DNA of 64,000 nt. It comes from CADEFX01 sp963806735. Its GTDB lineage: Bacteria; Pseudomonadota; Alphaproteobacteria; Rhizobiales; Hyphomicrobiaceae. The stretch lies in the NCBI GenBank assembly GCA_963806735.1, contig CAWEBE010000081.1, positions 372,001 to 436,000 of the forward strand, given 5' to 3'. Below are positions 26,914-35,599 of this stretch, piece after piece. The notes below the pieces were generated by a model. It did not search any database and was not told the DNA's origin. It saw only the letters and a program-made list of their open reading frames with translations. The translations under genes were made by a program, and so were the position numbers. Position 1 is the first letter of the stretch. The number at the start of each line of letters is the position of its first letter.

Positions 26914-27793
26914 AATGCGACCGGTGACGCCGACGGGCATGCTGCGTCCCGAATATGAGCTGCAGACGTCTGCATCTCGGGACTTCGGCGTTGTCGAGAA
27001 ACCGCTGACGACGTTCGAGAAGCTGTACAACAACGCCTTTCTCAGGAAGGCGATGCTGCTTGTGCTGATGGCGGTCGTCTGGGAGCTCTACGCCCGGCGG
27101 CTGAACAACCCGCTGCTGGTGCCAACCTTCCTGTCGACCATCGAGGCTTTCCGTGACGCGATGGTGTCCGGCGAGCTGTTCAGCAAGGCGCTGAACTCCG
27201 TTCGGCTTCTCTTGCAGGGATACGCAGTGGGTTTGGTGCTTGCGGTCGCGTTAACCACGTTTGCGATGATGACGACCCTTGGCAACGATCTGCTCGAGAC
27301 GCTCACTGCCATGTTCAACCCGCTCCCGGCCATCGCGTTGCTGCCGATCGCGCTGATCTGGTTCGGGTTGGGGGACAAGAGCATTATTTTCGTTCTGGTG
27401 CACTCCGTCCTTTGGGCCGTAGCGCTAAACACTCATTCCGGTTTCAAGTCGGTTTCGAATACGCTGCGAATGGTGGGTAGAAATTACGGGCTGCGGGGCC
27501 TGGGATACGTTCGCAAGATATTGATACCAGCCGCATTTCCCTCAATTCTGACCGGCTTGAAAATCGGCTGGGCGTTTGCTTGGCGTACTCTGATTGCCGC
27601 CGAATTGGTTTTTGGCGCCAGCTCGGGTAAAGGCGGGCTCGGATGGTTCATTTACGAAAGCAAGAACCAGCTAGATATTCCAGCAGTGTTCGCTGGTCTG
27701 TTTACCGTGATAACCATCGGATTGCTCGTGGAAAATTTGATTTTCCGAAACGTCGAGGCAGCTACGGTCCGTAAGTGGGGCATGCAGAGCTGA
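26906..27793 (+). CDS. ABC transporter permease, NitT/TauT type
   Basis: The 295-residue membrane protein has about six spans and the permease EAA-like loop (RKILIPAAFPSILTGLKIGWAFAW, about 210-235), with the partner-binding glycine, and FNPLPAIALLPIALIWFGLG, a hallmark of the SsuC/TauC group. An N-terminal cytosolic stretch of about 45 residues precedes the first span. The frame is open upstream from 26828, but ATG 26906 gives a short, coupled overlap with the ATPase gene. Transcription probably ends in the 280-base gap that follows. Confidence 0.92.
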   Translation: MNEMRPVTPTGMLRPEYELQTSASRDFGVVEKPLTTFEKLYNNAFLRKAMLLVLMAVVWELYARRLNNPLLVPTFLSTIEAFRDAMVSGELFSKALNSVRLLLQGYAVGLVLAVALTTFAMMTTLGNDLLETLTAMFNPLPAIALLPIALIWFGLGDKSIIFVLVHSVLWAVALNTHSGFKSVSNTLRMVGRNYGLRGLGYVRKILIPAAFPSILTGLKIGWAFAWRTLIAAELVFGASSGKGGLGWFIYESKNQLDIPAVFAGLFTVITIGLLVENLIFRNVEAATVRKWGMQS

Positions 27794-27979
27794 CCCAGGA
27801 TTGAGCAAAGGGTGCCTCGCGTCCGCCTGCTGACGTCCTATTTCCGCCGTGACCGGATGCCAGATCGCGTGCCACCGCCATTGGCCCGAAAGCAGCCCCC
27901 AGCTGTTTAGCCGGAACCCGGTTCGATGTTCTCGAGTTGAGGCTTAACGACGCAATAGGCCCTTCTTTACGAAAATCGT

Positions 27980-27995
27980 TGGCATGTGGTTTGCC
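27980..27995 (+). promoter_or_regulatory. Sigma-54 (RpoN) promoter of the HAD-aminotransferase operon
   Basis: TGGCATGTGGTTTGCC at 27980-27995 matches the sigma-54 consensus TGGCAYG-N4-TTGCW at every fixed position except the last W, with the exact GG to GC spacing. Transcription would begin near 28006, about 80 bases before the first gene. A weaker sigma-70-like pair, TTGAGC (28017-28022) and TAAATC (28039-28044) with a 16-base gap, lies just downstream. Apart from these, the gap 27794-28088 holds no gene that I can support. Confidence 0.6.
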
Positions 27996-28088
27996 TGTCA
28001 GTAAAGAGGGCTAAGGTTGAGCAGGCTAATCCCAAGCCTAAATCGTGGGCGCTAATCAAAGAGTTCGTTCATCGTGTCGAGTGGGCAT

Positions 28089-28772
28089 ATGAAGTGCCAC
28101 GTGTTCGTTGATTTTGACGGCACGATTGCACCTTCAGATACAACTGACCTGCTGCTCGAAGAGTTCGCAGACCCCAGCTGGCAAGAGATCGAGGAAGATT
28201 GGAAAGCGGGACGTATCGGGTCGCGTGAATGTCTCGTCCGTCAGATCGATTTGGTGCGCGCAACGCCAGTCCAGCTCGATGCATTTCTTGCCCGCATCGA
28301 TATAGATCCCGGCTTTCCCGAGTTCGTCGGCCTTTGCCAGGACGAGGGCCACGAGGTCACGGTCGTATCGGATGGTCTGGACCGAGCCGTCAGCTCGGTC
28401 TTGTCCAGAGCGGGCATGGAATTGCCCTATTTCGCCAATCACCTCGAATGGCTTGGCGCTGACCGTTGGCGGCTGACATTTCCGCACGCACGCAGCGACT
28501 GTCGGGCTTTGTCTGGCAATTGCAAATGCCGTTTTGCCGAGGCAGCGGTGGGTGCCGTACGCATCGTAGTCGGCGACGGGCGGTCCGATTTTTGCGTGGC
28601 GGAAGGCGCCGATCTGGTGCTCGCCAAGAGCGCTCTGGCGCGGCACTGCCGATCGAGTGATTTGCCGTTTTTCCCGTTTAAATCCTTCGCCGAGGCTACC
28701 GATCTCTTGGCTCGCTGGGTCAGGGAGAGCGCAGCCCCAAGCGAGCGGCGTGAACAGTTGAGGGACGAATAG
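28089..28772 (+). CDS. MtnX-like HAD-IB phosphatase
   Basis: The 227-residue protein is a HAD-superfamily phosphatase: motif I VDFDGTIAPSD holds both catalytic Asp residues (about 6-16), motif II is VVSDGLD (about 92-98), and motif IV is VGDGRSDFCVAEGAD (about 160-174). The SGNCKC segment is typical of MtnX-like proteins, which act on small phosphorylated metabolites. The neighbours do not include methionine-salvage genes, so another substrate is likely. GTG 28074 is an alternative start. It begins the six-gene operon and is two bases from the aminotransferase gene. Confidence 0.85.
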   Translation: MKCHVFVDFDGTIAPSDTTDLLLEEFADPSWQEIEEDWKAGRIGSRECLVRQIDLVRATPVQLDAFLARIDIDPGFPEFVGLCQDEGHEVTVVSDGLDRAVSSVLSRAGMELPYFANHLEWLGADRWRLTFPHARSDCRALSGNCKCRFAEAAVGAVRIVVGDGRSDFCVAEGADLVLAKSALARHCRSSDLPFFPFKSFAEATDLLARWVRESAAPSERREQLRDE

Positions 28773-28774
28773 AG

Positions 28775-30211
28775 ATGCACAAGGCGATGCATTGGCCGGA
28801 GAATTCACCCGGCATGAGCAGGAGTGAGCTGACCGAGGCCGAGCTTTTGGACCTGGAGTCCAAGTACTGTTCACACGGCGATACGGTCCACTACACCAAC
28901 CCGCCGAAGATCTTCGAGCGGTGCGAAGGCTCCTTCATCTACGACACGGCCGGTCGCGAGTATCTCGACCTCCAAATGTGGTACTCGGCCGTCAACTTCG
29001 GCTATCGGAACCGGCGCCTCAACAATGCGGTCATGCGCCAGCTCGAGACGCTACCGCAGGTGGCCAGCCAATATCTTCACCGTGAGAAGATCGAGCTTGC
29101 CACTATCATCGCGCAGGACGCGGAAAAGAAATTTGGCACCAGGGGCCGCGTGCATTTCAACGTGGGTGGGAGCCAGGCGGTCGAGGACAGCCTCAAGCTC
29201 GTGCGCAACGCCAAGAACGGCAAGAGCCTGATGTTTGCCTTCGAGGGCGGCTACCACGGCCGAACACTCGGGGCCTCGGCGATCACGTCTTCCTACCGAT
29301 ACCGCCGGCGCTATGGGCATTTCGGCGATCGGGCTCATTTCGTGCCCTTTCCGTATCATTTCCGCGGTCCGAAAGGCATGACCAAGGAAGAGTACGGACA
29401 CCACTGCGTGAAGCAATTCGAGCGTCTGTTCGAGACCGAATACCACGGCGTCTGGGATCCCAAAGCGGGTCAGGCTGAGTACGCGGCGTTCTATGTCGAG
29501 ACGCTTCAGGGCACCGGTGGCTACGTTAAGCCGCCGATGAATTTCTTCCGTGAGCTCAAGAAGGTGCTCGACAAGTACGGCATTCTGCTCGTCGTCGACG
29601 ACATCCAGATGGGCTTTTTCCGTACCGGCAAGCTGTGGTCCATCGAGCATTTCGGTGTCACACCGGATGTCATCGTCTTCGGCAAGGCGCTGACCAATGG
29701 GCTCAATCCACTATCCGGAATCTGGGCGCGCGAAGAGCTGATCAATCCCGAGGTCTTTCCCGTCGGATCGACACACTCGACCTTCAACGCCAATCCCATG
29801 GGTACGGCGGTCGCGCTCGAAGCCATGCGCATGATGGGCGAGACCGACTACGAATCTATGGTGATGGAGAAAGGTGCCTACCTGCTCGAGGGGCTAGAGG
29901 ACCTCAAGCGCCGCTACAAGGTGGTGGGCGACGTGGATGGCCTGGGCCTCGCCTTACGCGTGGAGATTTGCGAGCCGCACGACAGCTTTACGCCCTCCAA
30001 GGCCATTGTCGATCGCATGGTCGACGAGGCGCTGAAGGCCGATATGGAGGTCGGCGGCCGCAAGTACGGCGTCGTGCTCGACATCGGCGGCTACTACAAG
30101 AACGTCATCACGTTGGCGCCGAGCCTGCACATCACCAAGGACGAGATTGATCTTGCGCTGAAGCTGCTCGACCGCTTGCTGCATCGCGTCAGCAAAAGCG
30201 CGACGGCTTGA
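28775..30211 (+). CDS. Class III pyridoxal-phosphate aminotransferase
   Basis: The 478-residue protein belongs to the ornithine/acetylornithine/omega-amino-acid aminotransferase group (fold type I). GGSQAVEDSLKLVRNA binds the cofactor phosphate, GGYHGRTLGASAITSSYRYR is the ring-stacking region, VVDDIQMGFFRTGKLW holds the Asp that pairs with the pyridine nitrogen, and FGKALTNGLNPLSG contains the Schiff-base lysine. The donor and acceptor are unknown. Position directly behind a phosphatase and before two flippase-like proteins suggests it makes an amino group on a metabolite or lipid precursor. Confidence 0.9.
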   Translation: MHKAMHWPENSPGMSRSELTEAELLDLESKYCSHGDTVHYTNPPKIFERCEGSFIYDTAGREYLDLQMWYSAVNFGYRNRRLNNAVMRQLETLPQVASQYLHREKIELATIIAQDAEKKFGTRGRVHFNVGGSQAVEDSLKLVRNAKNGKSLMFAFEGGYHGRTLGASAITSSYRYRRRYGHFGDRAHFVPFPYHFRGPKGMTKEEYGHHCVKQFERLFETEYHGVWDPKAGQAEYAAFYVETLQGTGGYVKPPMNFFRELKKVLDKYGILLVVDDIQMGFFRTGKLWSIEHFGVTPDVIVFGKALTNGLNPLSGIWAREELINPEVFPVGSTHSTFNANPMGTAVALEAMRMMGETDYESMVMEKGAYLLEGLEDLKRRYKVVGDVDGLGLALRVEICEPHDSFTPSKAIVDRMVDEALKADMEVGGRKYGVVLDIGGYYKNVITLAPSLHITKDEIDLALKLLDRLLHRVSKSATA

Positions 30212-30240
30212 GGAACGGAACCAACAGGCCTTGAGCCACG

Positions 30241-30277
30241 TTGCCGGCCGGGTTCGGGAATACCGACCCGGCCGCAA
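30241..30277 (+). other. Long hairpin between aminotransferase and membrane-protein genes
   Basis: TTGCCGGCCGGGTTCGG (30241-30257) pairs with CCGACCCGGCCGCAA (30263-30277) around a five-base loop, giving about 15 pairs with two single-base bulges. No T tract follows, so complete termination is unlikely. Inside an operon such a stem usually acts as a processing site, a 3' stabiliser for the upstream message, or a partial Rho-linked attenuator. Confidence 0.6.
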
Positions 30278-30304
30278 TGTCGCAGCGAGGAAGGAGGGAC
30301 GGGA

Positions 30305-30673
30305 GTGACGCCGACCATTGCCCTGCTGTTTGCTGCCTCGATTACGGCAGACGTGGTCGGTCAGATCCTTTTCAAGATCGGCGCCGAGCGGCTGCCCGAT
30401 TTTCGGGGAACGGAGAAGCTCGCGTTTTTCAAGGGGCTGCTGGCGGACTGGTGGCTGCTGGCTGGAATCGCCACCTATGCCATCGAACTCGTGATTTGGC
30501 TCAGGATCCTGGCCGAAGTGCCGATTTCGGTCGCTTTTCCCCTGGCCAGCGCAAATTTCCTCGGCGTCGCCCTGGCGAGCCGAGTGATCTTGAAGGAGCA
30601 GATCGGACGGGCCCAATGGGCTGGGGCCGTCTGCATCACGATCGGGGTAGCACTCGTTGCAAGCAGTGCCTAG
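30305..30673 (+). CDS. Small EamA/ArnE-F-like membrane protein (first of two)
   Basis: The 122-residue protein has four predicted spans and ends LASRVILKEQIGRAQWAGAVCITIGVALVAS, the pattern of small multidrug-resistance/EamA half-transporters, including the ArnE/ArnF flippase subunits. EIPISVAFPLAS-type segments (here AEVPISVAFPLASANF) also fit. The GTG start at 30305 follows GGAGGG. A second protein of the same kind is encoded at 32768-33136 in the same operon, so the two may form a heterodimer. The cargo is unknown. Confidence 0.82.
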   Translation: MTPTIALLFAASITADVVGQILFKIGAERLPDFRGTEKLAFFKGLLADWWLLAGIATYAIELVIWLRILAEVPISVAFPLASANFLGVALASRVILKEQIGRAQWAGAVCITIGVALVASSA

Positions 30674-30728
30674 AACGTTTAGGCACACAGAGAGCATGGG
30701 CGTGTAACAAGCGGAATATAGAAAGAAA

Positions 30729-31586
30729 ATGACAATCAAAGACCGGAGTACTTTTCATGCGGGAGGCCGCGTGGGCTTCCTCCTGATCCATGGGCTGGGC
30801 GGCACTCCCGTGGAGCTGCGGTTCGTTGCCCAGGGGCTCGCGCGCGCCGGACACACGGTCTACTGCTGCCAGCTTGCCGGTCACTGCGGCAGCATTGAGG
30901 AATTGCGTACGTCGACCTGGCAGCAGTGGTATGCGAGCGTCGAGCAGGCACACGACCGCCTGAAAGAGCATTGCGACGTTATCGTCGCCGGCGGCCTCTC
31001 CATGGGCGCCATCCTGGCGCTGCATTTGGCGCATCGCCGGCCGAGCGACGTTCACGGGCTGGCGCTCTATGCTCCAACGCTGAAGCTCGATGGCTGGTCC
31101 ATGCCCTGGTATTCGATCTTTCTGCGGCTGGTAAGGCCCACGGGTATCAAGCTCGAGTTCAACCTGCCCGAGCATGAACCTTACGGCATTAAAGACGAGC
31201 GGCTTAGAGCGTTCGTGGTCGGCAGCATGCTGAGCGGGGATAGCTCGGAAGCGGGCGTTTTCTCGACGCCGTTGCGGTCCTTCGCTCATTTCAACAGCTT
31301 GGTCAGCGTCGTGAAGAAGGAGCTCGGTGAAATCACGACGCCCGCGTTGGTCATGCATCCGCGCAATGACGATATCGCGAGCATCGACAACGCTCTCTAT
31401 CTTCAGCGCAAATTGGGCGGCCTCGTCGACATGGTGGTAATGGATGACAGCTACCACATTATTACGCTGGACCGGCAACGACATCTCGTCGTCGAGCGGT
31501 CGTTAACGTTCGCCTCGGCATTGGAGAAAGAGTCGGCTCGACGCGCAACGGCGGCACGCCCGTTGCACCGTATCGCGGCTGAATGA
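30729..31586 (+). CDS. Alpha/beta hydrolase (carboxylesterase-like)
   Basis: The 285-residue protein has LLIHGLGGTPVELRFVAQGL (oxyanion region, about 20-39), the nucleophile elbow GGLSMGAIL (about 91-99), Asp in MHPRNDDIASI (about 215) and His in DDSYHIITLD (about 240). This is a complete Ser-Asp-His triad of the monoglyceride lipase/Est30-like group, which acts on acyl esters. It has no signal peptide and so works in the cytoplasm. Its last four bases overlap the next gene, so it belongs to the same operon. Confidence 0.86.
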   Translation: MTIKDRSTFHAGGRVGFLLIHGLGGTPVELRFVAQGLARAGHTVYCCQLAGHCGSIEELRTSTWQQWYASVEQAHDRLKEHCDVIVAGGLSMGAILALHLAHRRPSDVHGLALYAPTLKLDGWSMPWYSIFLRLVRPTGIKLEFNLPEHEPYGIKDERLRAFVVGSMLSGDSSEAGVFSTPLRSFAHFNSLVSVVKKELGEITTPALVMHPRNDDIASIDNALYLQRKLGGLVDMVVMDDSYHIITLDRQRHLVVERSLTFASALEKESARRATAARPLHRIAAE

Positions 31587-32758
31587 CGGATGATCGGCTC
31601 CTCAACACAAAATTGCACCCTGGCGTTGGCGCGGTAGCGCGCCACGACTGGGATCGCCTGTTTCCCGAGGATGCCGAGGGTTGGTCGTACTATTCAGCCT
31701 GCGAGGCCGTCCCGCCGCCAGGGTTTCAGTTCAAAGCCATTACCGTGGAGAGGGCTGGTCGCATCGTAGCGGCAGCTCCGGTCTTTCATGTCACGTATCG
31801 TCTTGATACGCCGCTGCAGGGTGCCTGGCGTCCATTCGGGGACTGGTTGAGCCGCAACGTCCCAAAACTGGTCAGCTTGCGCCTCATGGGCCTCGGGTCG
31901 CCTTTGGCCGATCGCTGCCATTTCGGCCTTGCCGCCGAGCTCAGTGCTAGCGAGAAGGGCCGAGTTGCTGCGGCATTGCTCGACGGGTTCGAACGGTATG
32001 CAGCAGAAGAAAATATTCCCCTCTTGGCCATCAAGGATCTCGCAGACCGTGATGCCGCGGATCTACACCGGCCGTTGACCGAGGCGGGATATACCCATAT
32101 TGCCGGGCTCCCAGTGGCCGTCCTGGATCTCCCTTTCAAGGGTGAGGCGGAATACATCGCCAGCCTGTCCGCCAACAATCGCAGCACGCTGCGGCGCAAG
32201 TTGAACGGAGCCGGTGGGGTGCGGGTCGAGCTTGTGCACTCCATCGCCGGCCTGGAGGAAGAGATCTTTGCGCTATACGAATCCACGCGCGCCAACAGCC
32301 GTTTCGACTATGGTGACTTCGAGCAGCTATCGCCCGAGTACTTCAAGCGGGTGATGGAGAATCTGGGAGATCGGGCCGCTTGTATCCTGTGCTGGGTCGA
32401 TGGCCGCCTGCTGGCTTTCAAGCTGCTCTTTATCGAACCCGGACGCGTGATCGACAAATTCTTTGGCATGCGCTATCCGGAAGGCCGACAGCACAACCTG
32501 TTCTTCGTAAGCTGGATGCGTGCGATACGGTTCTGCATCGAGCACGGTATAGTACGGTATCAATCCGGCCAGACCGCGTACGAGCAGAAAGTGCGGCTCG
32601 GCAGCAGGCTCGACAATTTGTCCGTCTATTTTCGCCATCGCGGTCGGGTATCCAACCGGATTTTCAAGACGTTTGCGCCGCTGATCGCGTTCGACAAGAT
32701 GGACCCAGAGCTCATGCAAATCCGTAAGCGAGCACGACCTGCGCGTGAGCGCATCTGA
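31583..32758 (+). CDS. GNAT/FemAB-like acyltransferase (BioF2-like)
   Basis: This 391-residue protein has the two-lobed GNAT layout of FemAB/BioF2-type acyltransferases. The central part ASLSANNRSTLRRKLNGAGG and the segment CILCWVDGRLLAFKLLFIEPGRVIDKFFGMRY resemble the acyl- or aminoacyl-CoA-binding lobe, and VRYQSGQTAYEQKVRLGSRL closes it. Such proteins attach amino acids or acyl groups to amines, including peptidoglycan or lipids. The acceptor here is unknown; the aminotransferase product is an obvious candidate. The ATGA overlap with the hydrolase gene indicates coupled translation. Confidence 0.75.
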   Translation: MTDDRLLNTKLHPGVGAVARHDWDRLFPEDAEGWSYYSACEAVPPPGFQFKAITVERAGRIVAAAPVFHVTYRLDTPLQGAWRPFGDWLSRNVPKLVSLRLMGLGSPLADRCHFGLAAELSASEKGRVAAALLDGFERYAAEENIPLLAIKDLADRDAADLHRPLTEAGYTHIAGLPVAVLDLPFKGEAEYIASLSANNRSTLRRKLNGAGGVRVELVHSIAGLEEEIFALYESTRANSRFDYGDFEQLSPEYFKRVMENLGDRAACILCWVDGRLLAFKLLFIEPGRVIDKFFGMRYPEGRQHNLFFVSWMRAIRFCIEHGIVRYQSGQTAYEQKVRLGSRLDNLSVYFRHRGRVSNRIFKTFAPLIAFDKMDPELMQIRKRARPARERI

Positions 32759-32767
32759 TTGCGCAAT

Positions 32768-33136
32768 ATGGTCTCTCACAAAGACATTTCGCTCTGGGTG
32801 CTCTTCCTCACGCTTGCGACACTGACGCAGCTCGCCTTCAAGTGGGGCGGAACTGAGCTTGAAGGCTTGGAGTTCGGAGCAGCGTGGTTCGAGGTGATGC
32901 TGAGCACGCCGGCCGTGGGCCTCGCCATTGCCGGCTACATCATCATGTTCGTGGTGTGGCTCCTGATCCTGCAGCGGACCGATCTCAACCGCGCCTTCAG
33001 CATGACCGGCCTGATCTATGTAACGGTGCCGGCCTTTGCCTGGATGATCTTCGGAGAGCAGATTGGATGGCTCCGGGCGACCGGCATCGCACTGATCATC
33101 GCCGGGGTCAGCCTGATGGGCCGGCACGAAGCCTAG
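32768..33136 (+). CDS. Small EamA/ArnE-F-like membrane protein (second of two)
   Basis: The 122-residue protein has four predicted spans: LWVLFLTLATLTQLAFKWGG, GLAIAGYIIMFVVWLLIL, GLIYVTVPAFAWMIFGE and GWLRATGIALIIAGVSLMG. It shares size and layout with the product of 30305-30673 but differs in sequence, as ArnE and ArnF do. TTG 32759 is another possible start immediately after the previous stop. It ends the operon and runs into a convergent GNAT gene seven bases on. Confidence 0.8.
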   Translation: MVSHKDISLWVLFLTLATLTQLAFKWGGTELEGLEFGAAWFEVMLSTPAVGLAIAGYIIMFVVWLLILQRTDLNRAFSMTGLIYVTVPAFAWMIFGEQIGWLRATGIALIIAGVSLMGRHEA

Positions 33137-33143
33137 CGCACGG

Positions 33144-33722
33144 TCACGCGGCCCTTACCAGGCGCGTTTGCAGATCGAGGACAGCCAGCATGAACCCGAC
33201 GCGATCGTCGACAGCTTCCGCCAGCATCGAGAAGTAGTTGGCGCCGTCAGGCACGATCTCGCCGATGACTTCGCCGTACTCGAAGTGCAGTTCCGCCTCG
33301 TACTTGCGTGCGATGGCCTGCATCTTGGAGTTCTCGGCGAGGCAGCTCATATATAGCGTCTGCACGCCTCGGTTGCGGGCGGCGCGAATGACGCGGCCCA
33401 TCAGCTCGGTGCCGATGCCCTGATCCTGGTAGGCTTTTTCCACCGAGAAAGCGGCCTCCGCCTCGCGCCCCCAAGTATCGCCCAGCTTTCGGAGCTCTGC
33501 TGCCGCTCGCACCTCCCTGTCGTCGATGAAGGCGAACACCAGGCTGCCCATCTCGCTCATGCGGGCGGCATAGTCCTCGATGAATACATCGGCGACGCCA
33601 TGGGCGAAGCGCAAGCGCCGGCTGTTCTTGTCGAGCCGCAGGAGATGGTTGCGGAAGCTGTCGCTTTCGGATGGCCAGAGCTTGCGGAAGACGCCCTCGG
33701 GCAGACGCGCATCATTGCTCAT
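33144..33722 (-). CDS. GNAT-family N-acetyltransferase
   Basis: The 192-residue protein has a complete GNAT core: EMGSLVFAFIDDREVRAAAELRKLG, then the acetyl-CoA-binding motif A segment AAFSVEKAYQDQGIGTELMGRVIRAARNRG (with QDQGIG as the pyrophosphate loop), and YMSCLAENSKMQAIARKYE. The substrate is unknown. The frame is open to 33860 but ATG 33722 (MSNDARLPEG) fits the family. It faces the operon at 28-33 kb and is transcribed separately. Confidence 0.85.
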   Translation of the reverse strand: MSNDARLPEGVFRKLWPSESDSFRNHLLRLDKNSRRLRFAHGVADVFIEDYAARMSEMGSLVFAFIDDREVRAAAELRKLGDTWGREAEAAFSVEKAYQDQGIGTELMGRVIRAARNRGVQTLYMSCLAENSKMQAIARKYEAELHFEYGEVIGEIVPDGANYFSMLAEAVDDRVGFMLAVLDLQTRLVRAA

Positions 33723-34078
33723 GAGACTTGCACTCCGCTTTGTATTGGGCGTCTCCAGGACAAACGTTGGCCTCATCCAGGCGATCACCGCACCCGGGTA
33801 TATTGCATTGCACAATATTGCCGTCGAATGACAAAGATTTGTAGGGGATTTTTTATGCAAATCCGTGGTTTATATATGTGCTGCGACACAGCAATACGGG
33901 CGTCGAATGGCGGGTTTCTGGGCGGATCGCTTGACCCTCGCAAGCGGACCCGCTAGCGGTCGCGCCTGTGGTGGGGAAGTTGAGTTCCAGCACAAAGCCG
34001 CTGTTCGGAGATCATGTCGGGTGCCGGCCTGCGCGCCAGCGCACGCCAGAAGCCGACCTCCGTAAGTGTCAACCGCAC

Positions 34079-35200
34079 ATGCCGAAGACATTGTACGAGC
34101 GCTTGATGGCGCGGGTTGCTGCCGGGGAGATGGAGGCCGACGAGGCCCAGCTCGCAGCCGCGCGGCAACTGGATGCCCTTGCTTCCGAGCTGACGACATG
34201 GCGGCCGAGCCGCGGCTGGAGCCTTGCGGGTCTATTCGGCCCCAAAAGGGAGCCGCCGCGAGGCCTCTACATTCATGGCAAGGTCGGTCGCGGCAAGACC
34301 ATGCTGCTGGACATGTTTTTTGAGACGGTCGTCTTCGAGCCGAAGCGCCGCATTCATTTTCACGAGTTCATGGCCGAAACGCATGACCGCATCGGGGTTG
34401 CTCGCGAGCGAGTTGAAGGCGATCCTATTCCGCACGTTGCGGCCGAGATCGCACAAGGCTGCGGCCTGTTGTGCTTTGATGAGCTGCACATCACCGACAT
34501 CGCCGATGCAACCATCCTTGGGCGCCTCTTTGCGGGGTTATTCGAGAGAAAGGTGGTGGTGGTCGCGACATCCAACTCGCACCCGCACGATTTGTACAAA
34601 AATGGACTCAATAGAGAACACTTCCTGCCGTTCATCGATCTGGTCGAACGACATATGGATGTGCTCGAGTTGGTGGCGGAGAAGGACTTCCGCTTGGAGA
34701 AGCTGACTGGTCAGTCGCTCTATTTTGCGCCGTTGACGGAAGCTGCACGCAGGGCGCTGCGGGCCGCTTTCACACGCCTCACCGGCGTCGGCCGCGGTAG
34801 GTCCGTGGACCTCAATGTCAAAGGACGCATTCTGCGGGTACCGGAGGCCGCACGTGGCGTGGCCCATTTCAGTTTTGCGGATCTGTGCGAAAAACCGCTG
34901 GGTACACTCGATTTTCTGCACATCGCGCACGCTTTTCACACGGTGATCATCGAGGGCATCCCAAAGCTGCGGCCCGAGCGACGCAACGAGGCGCGGCGCT
35001 TCATCAACCTGATTGATACGCTCTACGACGCCCGTGTCGGACTAATTGCGTCGGCCGAGGCCGAGCCTGACGAGCTGTATCCGGCCGGCGATGCTGCCAT
35101 TCTGTTCGAGCGGACCGCGAGCCGGCTGATCGAAATGCGCAGCGCCGAGTATCTCGCCGGGCGCATGGCACGCATCAAGGAGATCGCGCCGGCTCGTTGA
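34079..35200 (+). CDS. zapE: Cell division protein ZapE (AFG1-like ATPase)
   Basis: ZapE is an ATPase that joins the division ring in Gram-negative bacteria and is related to mitochondrial AFG1. The 373-residue protein has Walker A GKVGRGKTMLLDMFF (about 68-82), RIHFHEFMAETHDRI, Walker B LLCFDELHITDIADA and VVVVATSNSHPHDLYKNGLNRE, all family hallmarks. The open frame reaches to 33968, but ATG 34079 (MPKTLYERLM) is the standard start. Its last 26 bases overlap the end of the convergent bolA-like gene. Confidence 0.95.
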   Translation: MPKTLYERLMARVAAGEMEADEAQLAAARQLDALASELTTWRPSRGWSLAGLFGPKREPPRGLYIHGKVGRGKTMLLDMFFETVVFEPKRRIHFHEFMAETHDRIGVARERVEGDPIPHVAAEIAQGCGLLCFDELHITDIADATILGRLFAGLFERKVVVVATSNSHPHDLYKNGLNREHFLPFIDLVERHMDVLELVAEKDFRLEKLTGQSLYFAPLTEAARRALRAAFTRLTGVGRGRSVDLNVKGRILRVPEAARGVAHFSFADLCEKPLGTLDFLHIAHAFHTVIIEGIPKLRPERRNEARRFINLIDTLYDARVGLIASAEAEPDELYPAGDAAILFERTASRLIEMRSAEYLAGRMARIKEIAPAR

Positions 35201-35468
35201 GGCTCTCGCCGGGTGCCAAGGCCCGAATCGCCAGAGCATGGACGCGGCCTCGCAGCAACTCGGCGACGGCTGCGTTGACCATGCGATGCCGCTCGACGCG
35301 AGATTTGCCGGCGAACTTCGGCGATACCACCAGCACGCGGAAATGGCTCTCCCCGGTGTCGGGGGAGGATCGATGACCGGCATGCATGTGAGACTCGTTG
35401 ACGATGTCGAGCCTGATAGGCTCGAGCTCCACCATCAGTTTCTCACGCAGCATCTGCTCGGAGGACAT
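35175..35468 (-). CDS. BolA-family protein
   Basis: BolA proteins partner with monothiol glutaredoxins in iron-sulfur cluster and stress regulation. The 97-residue protein shows ELEPIRLDIVNESHMHAGHR and ESHFRVLVVSPKFAGKSRVERHRMVNAAVAELL, with the conserved His residues of the cluster-binding loop. It is convergent with zapE, overlapping it by 26 bases, and divergent from the J-domain gene; this bolA, J-domain, cobS, cobT neighbourhood is common in Hyphomicrobiales. Confidence 0.93.
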   Translation of the reverse strand: MSSEQMLREKLMVELEPIRLDIVNESHMHAGHRSSPDTGESHFRVLVVSPKFAGKSRVERHRMVNAAVAELLRGRVHALAIRALAPGESLNEPARSP

Positions 35469-35599
35469 CAGAGGGCCATTTGTCCAAAATAGAGTAGTGC
35501 ATTATCACCGATGTCCAGGTTGCCGCGGCGCAACAGCAGGTGCAAGGGCTCCGGTAGCGCTTGTCTGGTAGCCTGCTCTCGGATCATACTCGAACGCTC

